This document shows positions 1 to 8,136 of a DNA stretch of 64,000 bases, piece after piece (position 1 is the first letter of the stretch; each line of letters opens with the position of its first letter). Origin of the DNA: JANMES01 sp038229715 (GTDB lineage Bacteria > Planctomycetota > Phycisphaerae > Tepidisphaerales > Tepidisphaeraceae); the NCBI GenBank assembly GCA_038229715.1, contig JBBROD010000006.1, positions 18,251 to 82,250 of the forward strand, read 5' to 3'. The position numbers and the translations under genes were made by a program. Below the pieces are notes generated by a model. It was not told the DNA's origin. It ran no database searches and was given only the letters and a program-made list of their open reading frames with translations.

Positions 1-387
1 ACGAACGTTGCAGCGGCCAATCTCTCGGCCAAGAAACTTCGAATCCTGATCGTCGAAGATCACGGCCCGACACGGATCGCCATGAGCCGATTGATCCGCC
101 AGGCCGGTGCTGAAGTCACCACCGCGCGCGACGGCGAAGAAGGATTAAGCCTCCTGCTCACGCAATACTTTGACGTGCTGCTGACGGATCTGCGAATGCC
201 CGTGATGGACGGTTTTGAGTTGCTTAATCAAGCGATGAAACTTCCCGATACCAAGCGTCCCTCGCGCATCATCGCCATCAGCGGCGAATACGAAGCGGGC
301 GCACTCACCGGCCAGCCGGTGCAGTTCCTGGCTAAACCGTTCAACCTCGACTCACTGCTGAACATGCTCGGCGGACAGCCGAACTGA
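1..387 (+). CDS. Response-regulator receiver domain, 3' part of a longer gene
   Basis: The frame is open from the first base of the window, so the 5' end of the gene lies outside. The visible 128 codons form one receiver domain: a beta-1 strand ending in the acidic pair (VEDH), the phospho-acceptor Asp in LLTDLRMP, the switch Ser in AISG and the conserved Lys in LAKPF. The protein stops right after the domain with no DNA-binding output domain. The short linker before it suggests the C-terminal receiver of a hybrid histidine kinase, or a stand-alone CheY-like protein; the missing upstream sequence decides. An internal ATG at 82 falls after the beta-1 acidic residues, so it is not the true start. 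A hairpin follows at 398-455. Confidence 0.85.
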   Translation, partial: TNVAAANLSAKKLRILIVEDHGPTRIAMSRLIRQAGAEVTTARDGEEGLSLLLTQYFDVLLTDLRMPVMDGFELLNQAMKLPDTKRPSRIIAISGEYEAGALTGQPVQFLAKPFNLDSLLNMLGGQPN

Positions 388-397
388 GTGGGCGCAA

Positions 398-455
398 AAA
401 GTTAAAAGCGACGAACGATGAGTGTTCAAACTCGTCGTTCGTCGCTTTTAACTTT
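398..455. repeat. 25-bp inverted repeat between convergent genes
   Basis: Arms 398-422 and 431-455 pair over 25 bp with one mismatch around an 8-nt loop. The repeat sits between the ends of two convergent genes. The A/T-rich outer bases (AAAGTTAAAA / TTTTAACTTT) would let it act as a bidirectional terminator. The word GACGAACGA is iterated within the arms, as in the other hairpins of this window. Confidence 0.75.
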
Positions 456-472
456 CTACAAGTAGGCTGAGT

Positions 473-760
473 TCAGGCAACCGTCACAAACGTCGCGACA
501 CTTGCGAGATCGCGGAGGGTCTGCGGCGTAGCCCTGACGGTGGCGGCGAGGCCTTTGGCGAGGATCGGGTGGACTTTATTCGGGCGCTTGGTCCAAATCT
601 GTCCGCCGCGACGCTTGGGGAGTTCCTTAAAGTTCGCGCTGCGGATTTCGATCGGGCGATAGATCGCCTTATCCTGCATGAAAAGACGTTCGATCGTCTT
701 GCGTGCGCCTTCGCGATTGATGTTCTTGCTGATGGTTACTTTTACGGTCTTCACTGCCAT
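473..760 (-). CDS. Conserved-looking small basic protein, function unknown
   Basis: 95 codons, rich in Lys/Arg, with no signal peptide or membrane segment. The start ATG at 760 has GGAG about eight bases upstream. I do not recognise the family. The middle (FKELPKRRGGQIWTKRPNKV) suggests a nucleic-acid-contacting surface, but that is only composition. The gene lies 120 bp downstream of mqnE on the same strand and could be its last cistron. It converges with the receiver-domain gene. Confidence 0.6.
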   Translation of the reverse strand: MAVKTVKVTISKNINREGARKTIERLFMQDKAIYRPIEIRSANFKELPKRRGGQIWTKRPNKVHPILAKGLAATVRATPQTLRDLASVATFVTVA

Positions 761-880
761 GTGCTGCTCCGATTCAAAAGAGCGGGGAATTGTACAGATC
801 GGACGCGATGTGGCAAGTCACAAACTATCTGCCCATTGCCGATGGGCGTTCATGGATTGGAAATCCCGGTTTTTTGCGGT

Positions 881-2053
881 TTAGGTGGCAATCGCCATTG
901 GGTGATCGGTCATTCTGATGACGCGGTCGGTCTTGGCATCCCGCTTGATCGACTGATACAGCGTGTCTCGCTCAACGGGCGTTTTGCCCGCTTCCCGTAT
1001 CAATCGGCGGATATCGTTCTCGTGAAATTCCTGATGCACGCCCTCACCTTGCTTCTTCGTAATGTCATACCAAACGACGGTTCCGTCCAAATCGTCGCAG
1101 CCCCAATCCAGAGCGAGCTGGCTCAGGCCGATGCCCTGCATGATCCAGAAGGCTTTGATGTGCTTGATGTTGTGCAGCATTAGCCGGGAGATCGCTAAAG
1201 TCTTCAGGTCGGTCAGCCCGGTCGGGCCGGGGAGATTCCCGAGTTCACTTTGATCGGGAATGAAGCTCAGTGGGATCATGCAATTAAAGAATGCTTTCCC
1301 ACCGGCTATTGATTCGGTTTGGAGTTCCCGAAGTTTGATCAGGTGCCCGATCCGCTCCTCCGGCCGTTCGACGTGGCCGTACAGCATGGTGGCGTTGGTA
1401 TAAATTCCCAGGCTGTGGGCGATGCGATGCACCTCGAACCAGCGGTCGGCCCGGACTTTGCCTTTGAAGACTTCGTCATGCACGCGGTCGTCGAAAATCT
1501 CCGCACCGCCGCCGGGCATGCTGCCCAAACCGGCCTCGCGTAGCGCGGCCAGCACTTCCGCGATGCTCATCCGCGAAATCCGGCTGAAATGAATGATCTC
1601 AATCGCCGTGAACGCTTTGATATGCAATTCCGGGCACTGCCGGCGAATGCCCCTGAGCATGTCCGTGTAGTAATCGAATTTTAGCCAAGGGTGCAGCCCG
1701 CCGACGATGTGGACTTCGGTCGCTCCCGCGTCGGCGGCTTTTTGGGCGGTGGCGATAACCTGCTCGACGGGCATCTCGTACGCGCCGTCCTCGCCGCGCT
1801 TGCGATAGAAACTGCAGAACTTGCACGACAGCGCACAGACGTTGGTGTAGTTGATGTGGCGATTGCGGTTGTAGAAAGCCTTGTCGCCGTGGAGTTTCGT
1901 GCGGACCCAATTCGCCAGCCGACCCACGCCATGAATATCGCGGCTGGCGTATAGCGCCTCGCCGTCGCTTTGCGACAACATCTCCCCGGCCTGCAACTTT
2001 TCAAATAACGGACGCAGTTCGGGGGCTGATGTGTTGGCGGTTAATTCGTCCAT
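881..2053 (-). CDS. mqnE: Aminofutalosine synthase MqnE (radical SAM)
   Basis: A radical SAM enzyme that joins 3-[(1-carboxyvinyl)oxy]benzoate to the adenosyl part of SAM, giving 6-amino-6-deoxyfutalosine in the futalosine menaquinone pathway. The [4Fe-4S] motif is C73-x3-C77-x2-C80 (CALSCKFC). Family-typical stretches follow: EVHIVGGLHP, HIKAFTAIEI and GLGSMPGGGAEIF. Length (390 aa) is normal. MqnC shares the fold, but the CALSCKFCSFYR and PGGGAEIF blocks fit MqnE. No SD precedes the ATG; a TATACT box ends nine bases upstream, so the transcript may be nearly leaderless. It is the next cistron after the prenyltransferase, so the cluster holds late pathway steps. Confidence 0.92.
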   Translation of the reverse strand: MDELTANTSAPELRPLFEKLQAGEMLSQSDGEALYASRDIHGVGRLANWVRTKLHGDKAFYNRNRHINYTNVCALSCKFCSFYRKRGEDGAYEMPVEQVIATAQKAADAGATEVHIVGGLHPWLKFDYYTDMLRGIRRQCPELHIKAFTAIEIIHFSRISRMSIAEVLAALREAGLGSMPGGGAEIFDDRVHDEVFKGKVRADRWFEVHRIAHSLGIYTNATMLYGHVERPEERIGHLIKLRELQTESIAGGKAFFNCMIPLSFIPDQSELGNLPGPTGLTDLKTLAISRLMLHNIKHIKAFWIMQGIGLSQLALDWGCDDLDGTVVWYDITKKQGEGVHQEFHENDIRRLIREAGKTPVERDTLYQSIKRDAKTDRVIRMTDHPMAIAT

Positions 2054-2199
2054 AACTACAGGAGTATAGGGAATGGTTTGCTGGATTCGAGGCGATTCAC
2101 CGAATTTCTATGGATTTGAAAACATGTGGCGTTTCGAGCGAATTCCTCGCTGAATCCACAGAAAATGAGAGTGAGCCAAGACAGGAACCAGTGTCGCAC

Positions 2200-3090
2200 T
2201 TAGTTCAGCACGTCGATGATCCCCAGCAGCCCGATCACAACGCTGATCACGCCGTTGATCGTGAAAAAAGCCAGCCCGACTTTCGACAGGTCGTTCGGCT
2301 TAACCACGCTATGTTCAATCACGAGTAATACGACGGCGATCACGACGGCAGCGTAAAAGATCGGCCCGAACAGAGGCGTGGATTGCGAGAGGGCGATCAG
2401 CAGGCTAACGCACGCCAAGTGCGTCAGCCGGGCGATCCAGAGGGCATTGGCGATGCCCACCTTGGCCGGCACGGAGAAGACGCCGGTCGCGACGTCCGAC
2501 GCGTAATCCTGGCAGGCGTAGATGATGTCGAACCCGGCCGTCCACAGCAGCACAACGCCGGTCATCACGATCGCCGGCAGTTCGATCGAACCGCGGATGG
2601 CGAGCCATGCGCACATCGGCGCCAACCCCAGCGCCAGCCCCAGGTAGTAGTGGCAGAACCGCGTGAACCGTTTCATCAACGGATAGCCACACAAGTAAAA
2701 CAGCACCGGTACGGAGCACCAGAGCGGCCAGGGATTTCCGTAAACGACAAACCCGCTCGTCGCGACGACGAACGTCACTGCGCAGACGATCAGCACGCCG
2801 GACATGAAGCGAACCGACAGTTGCCCGCTTGGAATCGCCCGCCGGGCGGTGCGCGGGTTGAGCGCGTCCAGCCGTGCATCGAACACACGGTTGGCCGCCA
2901 TCGCGACGGTCCTCGCCGTGACCATGCACGCGATGATCAGTCCGATCTGCCCGACCTTCGGCCATCCCCCGGCCGCCACGAAAGTTGCGAGCAGCGCCCA
3001 CGGCATGGCAAAAAGCGTGTGGCTGATCTTGATGTCGGCCGCGAAGACCGACAGTCGACGGGTGAGTGAATGAGAAGGAATCGCTGTCAT
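2200..3090 (-). CDS. UbiA-family polyprenyltransferase (MqnP-like)
   Basis: A multi-pass membrane enzyme that attaches a polyprenyl chain to an aromatic acid. Both Mg-diphosphate motifs are visible: N67-x3-D71-x3-D75 (NRVFDARLD) and a second Asp pair in ACQDYASD near residue 195. The 296 residues are mostly hydrophobic helices. In this operon the substrate should be the dihydroxy-naphthoate or its naphthoate precursor rather than 4-hydroxybenzoate, which points to MqnP. The start overlaps the stop of the CsrA-like gene (ATGA), suggesting translational coupling. Confidence 0.88.
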   Translation of the reverse strand: MTAIPSHSLTRRLSVFAADIKISHTLFAMPWALLATFVAAGGWPKVGQIGLIIACMVTARTVAMAANRVFDARLDALNPRTARRAIPSGQLSVRFMSGVLIVCAVTFVVATSGFVVYGNPWPLWCSVPVLFYLCGYPLMKRFTRFCHYYLGLALGLAPMCAWLAIRGSIELPAIVMTGVVLLWTAGFDIIYACQDYASDVATGVFSVPAKVGIANALWIARLTHLACVSLLIALSQSTPLFGPIFYAAVVIAVVLLVIEHSVVKPNDLSKVGLAFFTINGVISVVIGLLGIIDVLN

Positions 3091-3371
3091 GGCTGTCTGG
3101 CAACCGGCAAGCCCGGCGGGGCGAACACTTTGAGCACGGCATCGGCGTGATCGATCTCAACCAGTGCGATCGCGATATGCGGGCTGACGTTGATCGACTT
3201 ACCCACGCCCAGCTCGTAAGCCGCGTGGACCGATTCGCCATCATCTGGTCCGCCGACGATGCGCCCGCGTACCGTCAATCGAACGCCCGCCGGGTCGATG
3301 TCGGTCACCGTGATCCGCATGCTTTGGCCGATCTGCACCGGCTGATCGACTTGAACAACACAGGTCGTCAT
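3087..3371 (-). CDS. Small protein with two CsrA-like halves
   Basis: 94 residues in two similar halves. The C-terminal half (about 53-94) lines up with CsrA from the VGE-like turn (VGKS), through alternating hydrophobics (IAIALVEI), to APPGLPVAR, the place of APKEVSVHR in CsrA, including the Val and the RNA-contacting Arg (Val42/Arg44 in E. coli). The N-terminal half (QPVQIG, MRITVTDI, GVRLTV) reads like a second copy of the beta core without the RNA-contact segment. The match is by eye and residues near the N-terminal RNA-binding strand are not conserved, so function is open. The stop overlaps the prenyltransferase start by four bases. Alternative: an unrelated small beta-barrel. Confidence 0.6.
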   Translation of the reverse strand: MTTCVVQVDQPVQIGQSMRITVTDIDPAGVRLTVRGRIVGGPDDGESVHAAYELGVGKSINVSPHIAIALVEIDHADAVLKVFAPPGLPVARQP

Positions 3372-3405
3372 TAAAATACGAACTTACCGCGCAACCGCCG
3401 CAATG

Positions 3406-3541
3406 GGTAGGACAGACATTCCTGTCTGTCACGGGCGGATGTACGCATCTGTCCGCAACTACGTCGTGCGAAACCGTGCCTGCGCGAAGCACGAATCGAT
3501 GGGCACATCGATTCGCGACAGACAGGAATGTCTGTCCTACC
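3406..3541. repeat. Hairpin element, TAGGACAGACATTCCTGTC family, copy 1
   Basis: Perfect 25-bp inverted repeats form the ends (3406-3430 and 3517-3541; they read GGTAGGACAGACATTCCTGT onward). Between them lie two further stem-loops (around 3433-3455 and 3491-3516). It sits in the gap between ubiX and the CsrA-like gene, splitting the menaquinone operon. A second copy at 5081-5205 shares the outer arms but not the inner stems. Confidence 0.85.
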
Positions 3542-3552
3542 GAAGCGTTCGC

Positions 3553-4155
3553 TCACGCCAGTTTCGCCGGCGGGCGGATGTTGTTCGGGTCCCATCGCGT
3601 ATCGAACGAATGCTTCACGCCGATCAGATCAAGCAACTTGCCGCTGACGAAATCAACGACTTCGCCGATGGTCGAGGGGTTGAGGTACCAGCCGGGGTTG
3701 CAAGGGGCGATGATCGCGCCGCTGTCGGTAAGAATCTTGTACGCCGTCACGTCCATGGGAGAGAGCGGCATTTCGCGGTGCGCAATCACCAGCTTGCGGC
3801 GTTCCTTCAGCGCAACCGCGGCGCTGCGGGCGATCAGGTTATCGCCCATCCCATGTGCCACGCTGCAGAGTGTGTTGCTGCTGCACGGCACGATCACCAT
3901 GCCGTCATGGATGAAGCTGCCGCTGGCGGTTTTGGCGCCCACGTCGTTGTAGTTGTCAAGCGTGATCGTGTGATCCTTGGTCCCGGCCAGCAGCGGCAGA
4001 TCAACAGACTCCATCCCCAGTTCATCATGAAGTAACCGTCGGCCGAGCGGCGAGACGATCAGATGCACATTCACCCCGGCCTGCACGAGGCCTTGAATGA
4101 ACCGCTGGGCATAAAGCGCGCCGCTGGCGCCGGTGATGGCGGTGACGATGTCCAT
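3553..4155 (-). CDS. ubiX: Flavin prenyltransferase UbiX
   Basis: Makes prenylated FMN, the cofactor for UbiD-type decarboxylases; in a futalosine pathway the client is the decarboxylase acting on prenylated naphthoate. Family marks are the N-terminal nucleotide loop TGASGA (residues 8-13), the PCSSNTL block, the RSAAVALKERRKLV segment and the PLSPMD turn. Length (200 aa) is normal. No ubiD gene is in the window. The gene starts 15 bases after menG and is followed by a 136-bp hairpin element. Confidence 0.93.
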   Translation of the reverse strand: MDIVTAITGASGALYAQRFIQGLVQAGVNVHLIVSPLGRRLLHDELGMESVDLPLLAGTKDHTITLDNYNDVGAKTASGSFIHDGMVIVPCSSNTLCSVAHGMGDNLIARSAAVALKERRKLVIAHREMPLSPMDVTAYKILTDSGAIIAPCNPGWYLNPSTIGEVVDFVSGKLLDLIGVKHSFDTRWDPNNIRPPAKLA

Positions 4156-4170
4156 GCCTCAATTATACGC

Positions 4171-5010
4171 TCACGCCACAACGCCGCGATAGCAGACACA
4201 CACGCCGAACGTCATCGGATGCTGCTGAATTTGCGTAAAACCGGCGGTTTGCATCATCTGGACCATCTTTTCACGGCTGATGAAAGTATCGACACTCTTG
4301 GGCAAATACTTGTACGCGCCGCTCTTGTCGCCGCTGATGAGCGTGGCGGTGATGGGCATGATCTTGCCGCAGTAGAAATCGTTGAAGAAGCGAATCACGG
4401 GATTGGTCGGCTTGGAAAATTCGAGGATCACCAGCCGCCCGCCCGGCCGGAGGATGCGGCGGAATTCCTTGAGGGCCGTCGGAATGTCCTGCACGTTGCG
4501 AATGCCGAACGCGATCGACACGATGTCGGCCGATGCGTCGGGCAGCGGCAGCGATTGGGCATCGCCGTTGATAAAGCTCATTCGATCGCCGTAAAACGTT
4601 GTCCGAGGATTACTTCGAATCGGCGCAATCATCTTCCCTGATTTATGCTCGGCGATCGGAAGCATTTCAAAAGTAAAGTCGACGCCGATGGTTTGAAATC
4701 GCATCGGGTAGCAACGTCCACCGCCGCGAGCGGCCGGCAAATTCCAGAGCGCTCTTGCAAACTGGAGCGTCAGATCGCCAGTGCCGCAGGCAACATCGAC
4801 CACAACATCCGACGCCTTCAACTCCGCGATCTTCACCGCCTTCCGCCGCCAGGCCTGATCCCGCCAGAAGCTGTGCAGCCGGTTGTTCAGGTCGTACGAC
4901 GGAGCAATGGCGGCGAACATTTTTTGTACGCGGGACCGCTTATCCGCCACCGCATGCGGATTTTCGAGTAGTTTTTCATCCCAGGCGGTCTTTGGATCAG
5001 TTGAAACCAT
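4171..5010 (-). CDS. menG: Demethylmenaquinone methyltransferase (UbiE/MenG)
   Basis: SAM-dependent C-methylation of demethylmenaquinone, the last step of menaquinone synthesis. SAM motif I is DVACGTGD (residues 72-79), followed by GVDFTFEML, the GDAQSLPLPDASAD block and the family signature RRILRPGGRLVILEFSKP. I chose the ATG at 5010 (MVSTDPK). The frame extends to an ATG at 5094, but those codons run into a repeat element at 5081-5205 and add non-conserved residues. There is no clear SD. First gene of the menaquinone block, divergent from the aminotransferase. Confidence 0.92.
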   Translation of the reverse strand: MVSTDPKTAWDEKLLENPHAVADKRSRVQKMFAAIAPSYDLNNRLHSFWRDQAWRRKAVKIAELKASDVVVDVACGTGDLTLQFARALWNLPAARGGGRCYPMRFQTIGVDFTFEMLPIAEHKSGKMIAPIRSNPRTTFYGDRMSFINGDAQSLPLPDASADIVSIAFGIRNVQDIPTALKEFRRILRPGGRLVILEFSKPTNPVIRFFNDFYCGKIMPITATLISGDKSGAYKYLPKSVDTFISREKMVQMMQTAGFTQIQQHPMTFGVCVCYRGVVA

Positions 5011-5080
5011 GGCGTTGTTCACGATGATAACGTAGACGCGATTCGCGGGGCTTTCAATTCTCGCGAAAAACCGGTCTGAC

Positions 5081-5205
5081 GGTAGGGCAGACATTCCTGT
5101 CTGTCATGAGGCGAGTGACTCCTCGCCTCAGACTGTCGGCGGGGTGCGGTTGGTACGGACGGATGGGTATATCCGCCCGTGACAGACAGCAATGTCTGTC
5201 CTACC
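5081..5205. repeat. Hairpin element, TAGGACAGACATTCCTGTC family, copy 2
   Basis: Outer arms 5081-5106 and 5180-5205 pair over about 25 bp with two mismatches and match the arms of copy 1 at 3406-3541. The centre again holds two small stem-loops (GAGGCGAG/CTCGCCTC at 5108-5129 and one near 5157-5180), but their sequence differs from copy 1. It occupies the divergent gap between menG and the aminotransferase, so any promoters there overlap it. Confidence 0.85.
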
Positions 5206-5228
5206 GAACAAAAACACGGATGTGACAC

Positions 5229-6125
5229 ATGAACCGACAAATCTGGATCAACGGCAGCGTACTCCCCATGTCCGAAGCACGCATCGACGTGCAGGATCGC
5301 GGCTATCAGTTCGCCGACGGCGTGTACGAAGTCGTCCGCATCTACAGCGGCAGGGCGTTTACGCTGGCGGAGCACCTGAACCGGCTGAAGAACTCGGCTG
5401 ACGCGATCGGCATTACATTGCCTATATCGCCGGCGAGCTTGGCGATTGAAATCCGCAAATTTATCGATCGCGAGCGCCTGCACGAAGGCATGATTTACCT
5501 GCAGGTTTCGCGCGGTGTGGCGGAACGCAACCATATTTACGCGGCCGATATCAAACCGGTTGTGCTCTTCTACGATACGCCTCTCGACCCCCTTGGCCCG
5601 ATCGGCAGCGGTCGCGGCCTGCGGCTGCTGCCGGTGGTCGATGAACGCTGGCGCAAGTGTTACATCAAATCGATCGCGCTGCTGGCCAACATCCTGGCGA
5701 AGAACGAAGCGGTCGCGACGGGGTTTGACGAAGCGGTCTTCATCGATGACGGCAAAGTGATGGAAGGCTCATCGACGAATTTCTTCGCGGTGATCGACGG
5801 CATCCTCGTCACGCCACCGAAAGGGCCGAAGATATTGCCCGGCATTACCCGGCAGGTATTGCTCGACGTCGCGCCGACGATCGGCGTAGCAGCCATAGAT
5901 CGCCCGATCGCGGCGGCCGAGGTCGCCACTGCCAGCGAAATCTTTATGACCAGCAGCACCAAAGAGCTGATGTGGACCAGTCACTGGGGCCAGCAGCAGA
6001 TCACTGCGACAGCGGGGCCGGTCACGCGGCGGATGCACGAGGCGTTTCGCCAGTGGGTGACAAAAGACCTTGGCCTGATCGAACCGGCCGACGCGGTTAC
6101 TCCCGCGAGTCGCGTTCCGGCGTAG
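5229..6125 (+). CDS. dat: D-amino-acid aminotransferase (class IV, PLP)
   Basis: A PLP enzyme of the fold-type IV group, probably interconverting D-alanine and D-glutamate for peptidoglycan. The PLP lysine is K147 in the YIKSIALLANILAKNEA block, close to the D-alanine aminotransferase pattern (IKSLNLL..VLAKQEA) rather than the branched-chain one. The motif MEGSSTNFF follows, then PGITRQVLL. 298 aa is the normal length. The last 29 bases overlap tail-to-tail with the small gene on the other strand. A branched-chain or aminodeoxychorismate lyase role is less likely. Confidence 0.88.
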   Translation: MNRQIWINGSVLPMSEARIDVQDRGYQFADGVYEVVRIYSGRAFTLAEHLNRLKNSADAIGITLPISPASLAIEIRKFIDRERLHEGMIYLQVSRGVAERNHIYAADIKPVVLFYDTPLDPLGPIGSGRGLRLLPVVDERWRKCYIKSIALLANILAKNEAVATGFDEAVFIDDGKVMEGSSTNFFAVIDGILVTPPKGPKILPGITRQVLLDVAPTIGVAAIDRPIAAAEVATASEIFMTSSTKELMWTSHWGQQQITATAGPVTRRMHEAFRQWVTKDLGLIEPADAVTPASRVPA

Positions 6126-6312
6126 GCGGGGCGTCGTCTTCCTTGATCGCCTGCAGAATGTCGACGTAATCGTGATCGTCCATCTCAAACCACTCCGGCA
6201 CGGTGATGCCACGCCATTCCAGCAGCTTGGCAATAACCTTGGCCTTGAGATCGGGATCGTCAATGTGGCGGATGCGGATCATGTCGACGTAGCACTCAGG
6301 ACCAAGTCCCAA
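6097..6312 (-). CDS. Small acidic protein, TTG start, function unknown
   Basis: 71 codons if the TTG at 6312 is used. GGAGAGG sits just upstream of it, and the preceding gene stops only nine bases away. The first ATG (6282) would give 61 residues and has no SD. Short, acidic, with Trp and His (EWRGITVPEWFEMDDHDY); no family recognised. Likely co-transcribed with the glyoxalase-fold gene upstream. Its 3' end overlaps the end of the aminotransferase gene. Confidence 0.6.
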   Translation of the reverse strand: MGLGPECYVDMIRIRHIDDPDLKAKVIAKLLEWRGITVPEWFEMDDHDYVDILQAIKEDDAPPTPERDSRE

Positions 6313-6321
6313 GTCCTCTCC

Positions 6322-6744
6322 TCAAGTTACGTCATTCTGGAAAAACTCAATCACTTCCCCGTCCGGCCCGGTGAAGAACGACAGCTTCACATTGATCGGG
6401 AACGGCTTGCTGGGAATCAAATGTTCTTTCGGCTCAATCGTGATCGGATACCCGGCCTTGCGGACGCGCTCGGTGGCGGCCTTGGTGTCGCTCGTGCGGA
6501 AAGCGATGTGCAGGATCGTGCCTTCCGCCGTCATCGGCGCTTGATTCGGGCGCTCGAACAGTTCCATGTAATTGCCGTCTCCAGTATCGAGCAGGCACCC
6601 GCGGCTGGGCTTTTCGCCCCAAGTGACTTTGGGCGCGCAGCCGAGCACGGCGGTATAAAATTCAACCGACTTATCGAAATCACGGACGCGAATCGCCACA
6701 TGATGAAACCCGCCACCGCCGAGCGTTTGATTTTTCTTTTCCAT
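6322..6744 (-). CDS. VOC (glyoxalase/bleomycin-resistance fold) protein
   Basis: 140 aa with a two-module VOC fold: FHHVAIRVRDFDKSVEFYTAVLG starts module 1, YMELFE carries its metal Glu, ILHIAFRTSD starts module 2 and GEVIEFFQ carries the second Glu. His-Glu-His-Glu is the usual metal set, so a metal-dependent lyase, isomerase or dioxygenase is possible. The substrate cannot be read from sequence. Followed nine bases later by the TTG-start small gene. Confidence 0.85.
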   Translation of the reverse strand: MEKKNQTLGGGGFHHVAIRVRDFDKSVEFYTAVLGCAPKVTWGEKPSRGCLLDTGDGNYMELFERPNQAPMTAEGTILHIAFRTSDTKAATERVRKAGYPITIEPKEHLIPSKPFPINVKLSFFTGPDGEVIEFFQNDVT

Positions 6745-6893
6745 AGGCGGCGGACTTTAGATCATCCGGCAGATGGTGGCAAATGAAAATGATTTGCCGT
6801 TTCTCGCGCACATCATTTAGTTCAGCATCTATATTTGAATCGTCCCTTTTGTCGTCTCCCTTATCGTTTTGAAGTTCGGGCAATGGGTCAGTC

Positions 6894-7056
6894 TGAAATA
6901 TTATGCAAAGCATTGCTTGGAAAACTCAACCGTACCACGGGCCTCCGGCCCGTGCGGGCGATTAGGACTAGCCAAGGACGTTCATTTTTTCAGGTTCGCA
7001 CGCCACCGGCACGGGCCAGAGGCCCGTGGTACGGTCAAGCTTTTCAAACTGACCCA
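6894..7056. mobile_element. MITE-like element, copy A (about 163 bp)
   Basis: The ends TGGGTCAGTCTGAAA and TTTCAAACTGACCCA are near-perfect terminal inverted repeats. Inside lies a nested inverted repeat built on TACCACGGGCCTCCGGCCCGTG and its complement. Copy B at 51605-51777 has the same sequence in the opposite orientation with scattered differences, so this is a dispersed element of fixed ends, not a local hairpin. No coding capacity. It fills most of the 389-bp gap between the VOC gene and the aldo/keto reductase; the remainder shows nothing I can name. Confidence 0.8.
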
Positions 7057-7133
7057 CTACCGAAGGTCGTGCATATCGCATTCAATCGTCGAAGGCGTTA
7101 GAATAGTAGAAATACCTTTATTCACGGAGTTCG

Positions 7134-8117
7134 ATGATGGAATACCGAAAACTCGGCCGAACCGGCGTTAAAGTCACTCCCCTTTGTCTTGGCACGATGA
7201 ACTTCGGCGGTCGATCGGACGCGGCGGAATCACACAAGATACTTGACGCTTACGTTGAACTCGGCGGCATTTTCGTCGATACCGCCAACGTGTACAACGA
7301 CGGCAAGAGCGAAGAAGTCATCGGCGACTGGATGCAGAAAACCAGCAAGCGCGATTCGATTGTATTGTCGACCAAGGTACACGGCCGGCGCAGCCCGCAA
7401 ATCAACGACGCGGGAAATCACCGCTGGCACATCGTGCGCGAGGTGGAGAAGTCGCTGAAGCGGCTGAAGACCGAGCGGATCGACGTCTACCACATCCATC
7501 GGCCCGACAACGACACGCCGATCGATCAAACCCTGCGGGCGCTCGATGATCTCGTCCGCCAGGGCAAAGTGTTGTACCTCGCCAGCAGCGTTTTTGCGTC
7601 GTGGCAATTGGCAGAGGCGCATTACATCGCGAAGGAGTTGGGCACGGCGCGGTTCGATGTCGAGCAGCCGCAGTTGAATATCATCGATCGGCGGATTGAA
7701 GCCGAAGTGTTGCCCTTCTGCCGGAAGTACGAAGTGGCCACGATCTGCTGGGCCCCGCTCGCCCGCGGGCGGTTGGCGGGCACTTACACGCGCGGCGGGC
7801 GCAAGATACCCGACGGCACCTGGTACAAAGCCCAGAACAAATCCGATTTCCCCGCCAGCCAATGGCCGCTGATGGAAGCGGTCGACAAACTCGCCGACGG
7901 ACGCGGCTGCACCAGCAGCCAGTTCTCGATCGCCTGGGCGCTGCAAGTGCCCGGCGTCACCTGCCCGATCATCGGCCCGCGCACCGTCGATCAGCTGAAG
8001 GACAACATGGGCGCACTTAGCGTGAAGCTGACAGCGGAGGATCTCAAGGCGGTCGACGCGCTCAATCCGTCGGGCGATCTGTGTCGCGATCGCGCAATGG
8101 GGCCGGTGCCGCGGTAG
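7134..8117 (+). CDS. Aldo/keto reductase
   Basis: NAD(P)H-dependent carbonyl reductase with a (beta/alpha)8 barrel. The catalytic tetrad is visible: D49 and Y54 (FVDTANVYNDG), K81 (LSTKVHG) and H122 (YHIHRPD). The cofactor-binding C-terminus is present (GPRTVDQLKDN). 327 aa, normal for the subfamily that includes YajO/Tas-like and Kvbeta-like enzymes. The start is ATG 7134, with an ATG directly after it at 7137; CGGAG lies just upstream. Physiological substrate unknown. Confidence 0.9.
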   Translation: MMEYRKLGRTGVKVTPLCLGTMNFGGRSDAAESHKILDAYVELGGIFVDTANVYNDGKSEEVIGDWMQKTSKRDSIVLSTKVHGRRSPQINDAGNHRWHIVREVEKSLKRLKTERIDVYHIHRPDNDTPIDQTLRALDDLVRQGKVLYLASSVFASWQLAEAHYIAKELGTARFDVEQPQLNIIDRRIEAEVLPFCRKYEVATICWAPLARGRLAGTYTRGGRKIPDGTWYKAQNKSDFPASQWPLMEAVDKLADGRGCTSSQFSIAWALQVPGVTCPIIGPRTVDQLKDNMGALSVKLTAEDLKAVDALNPSGDLCRDRAMGPVPR

Positions 8118-8136
8118 GGGTTGCCTACACTCGCGA

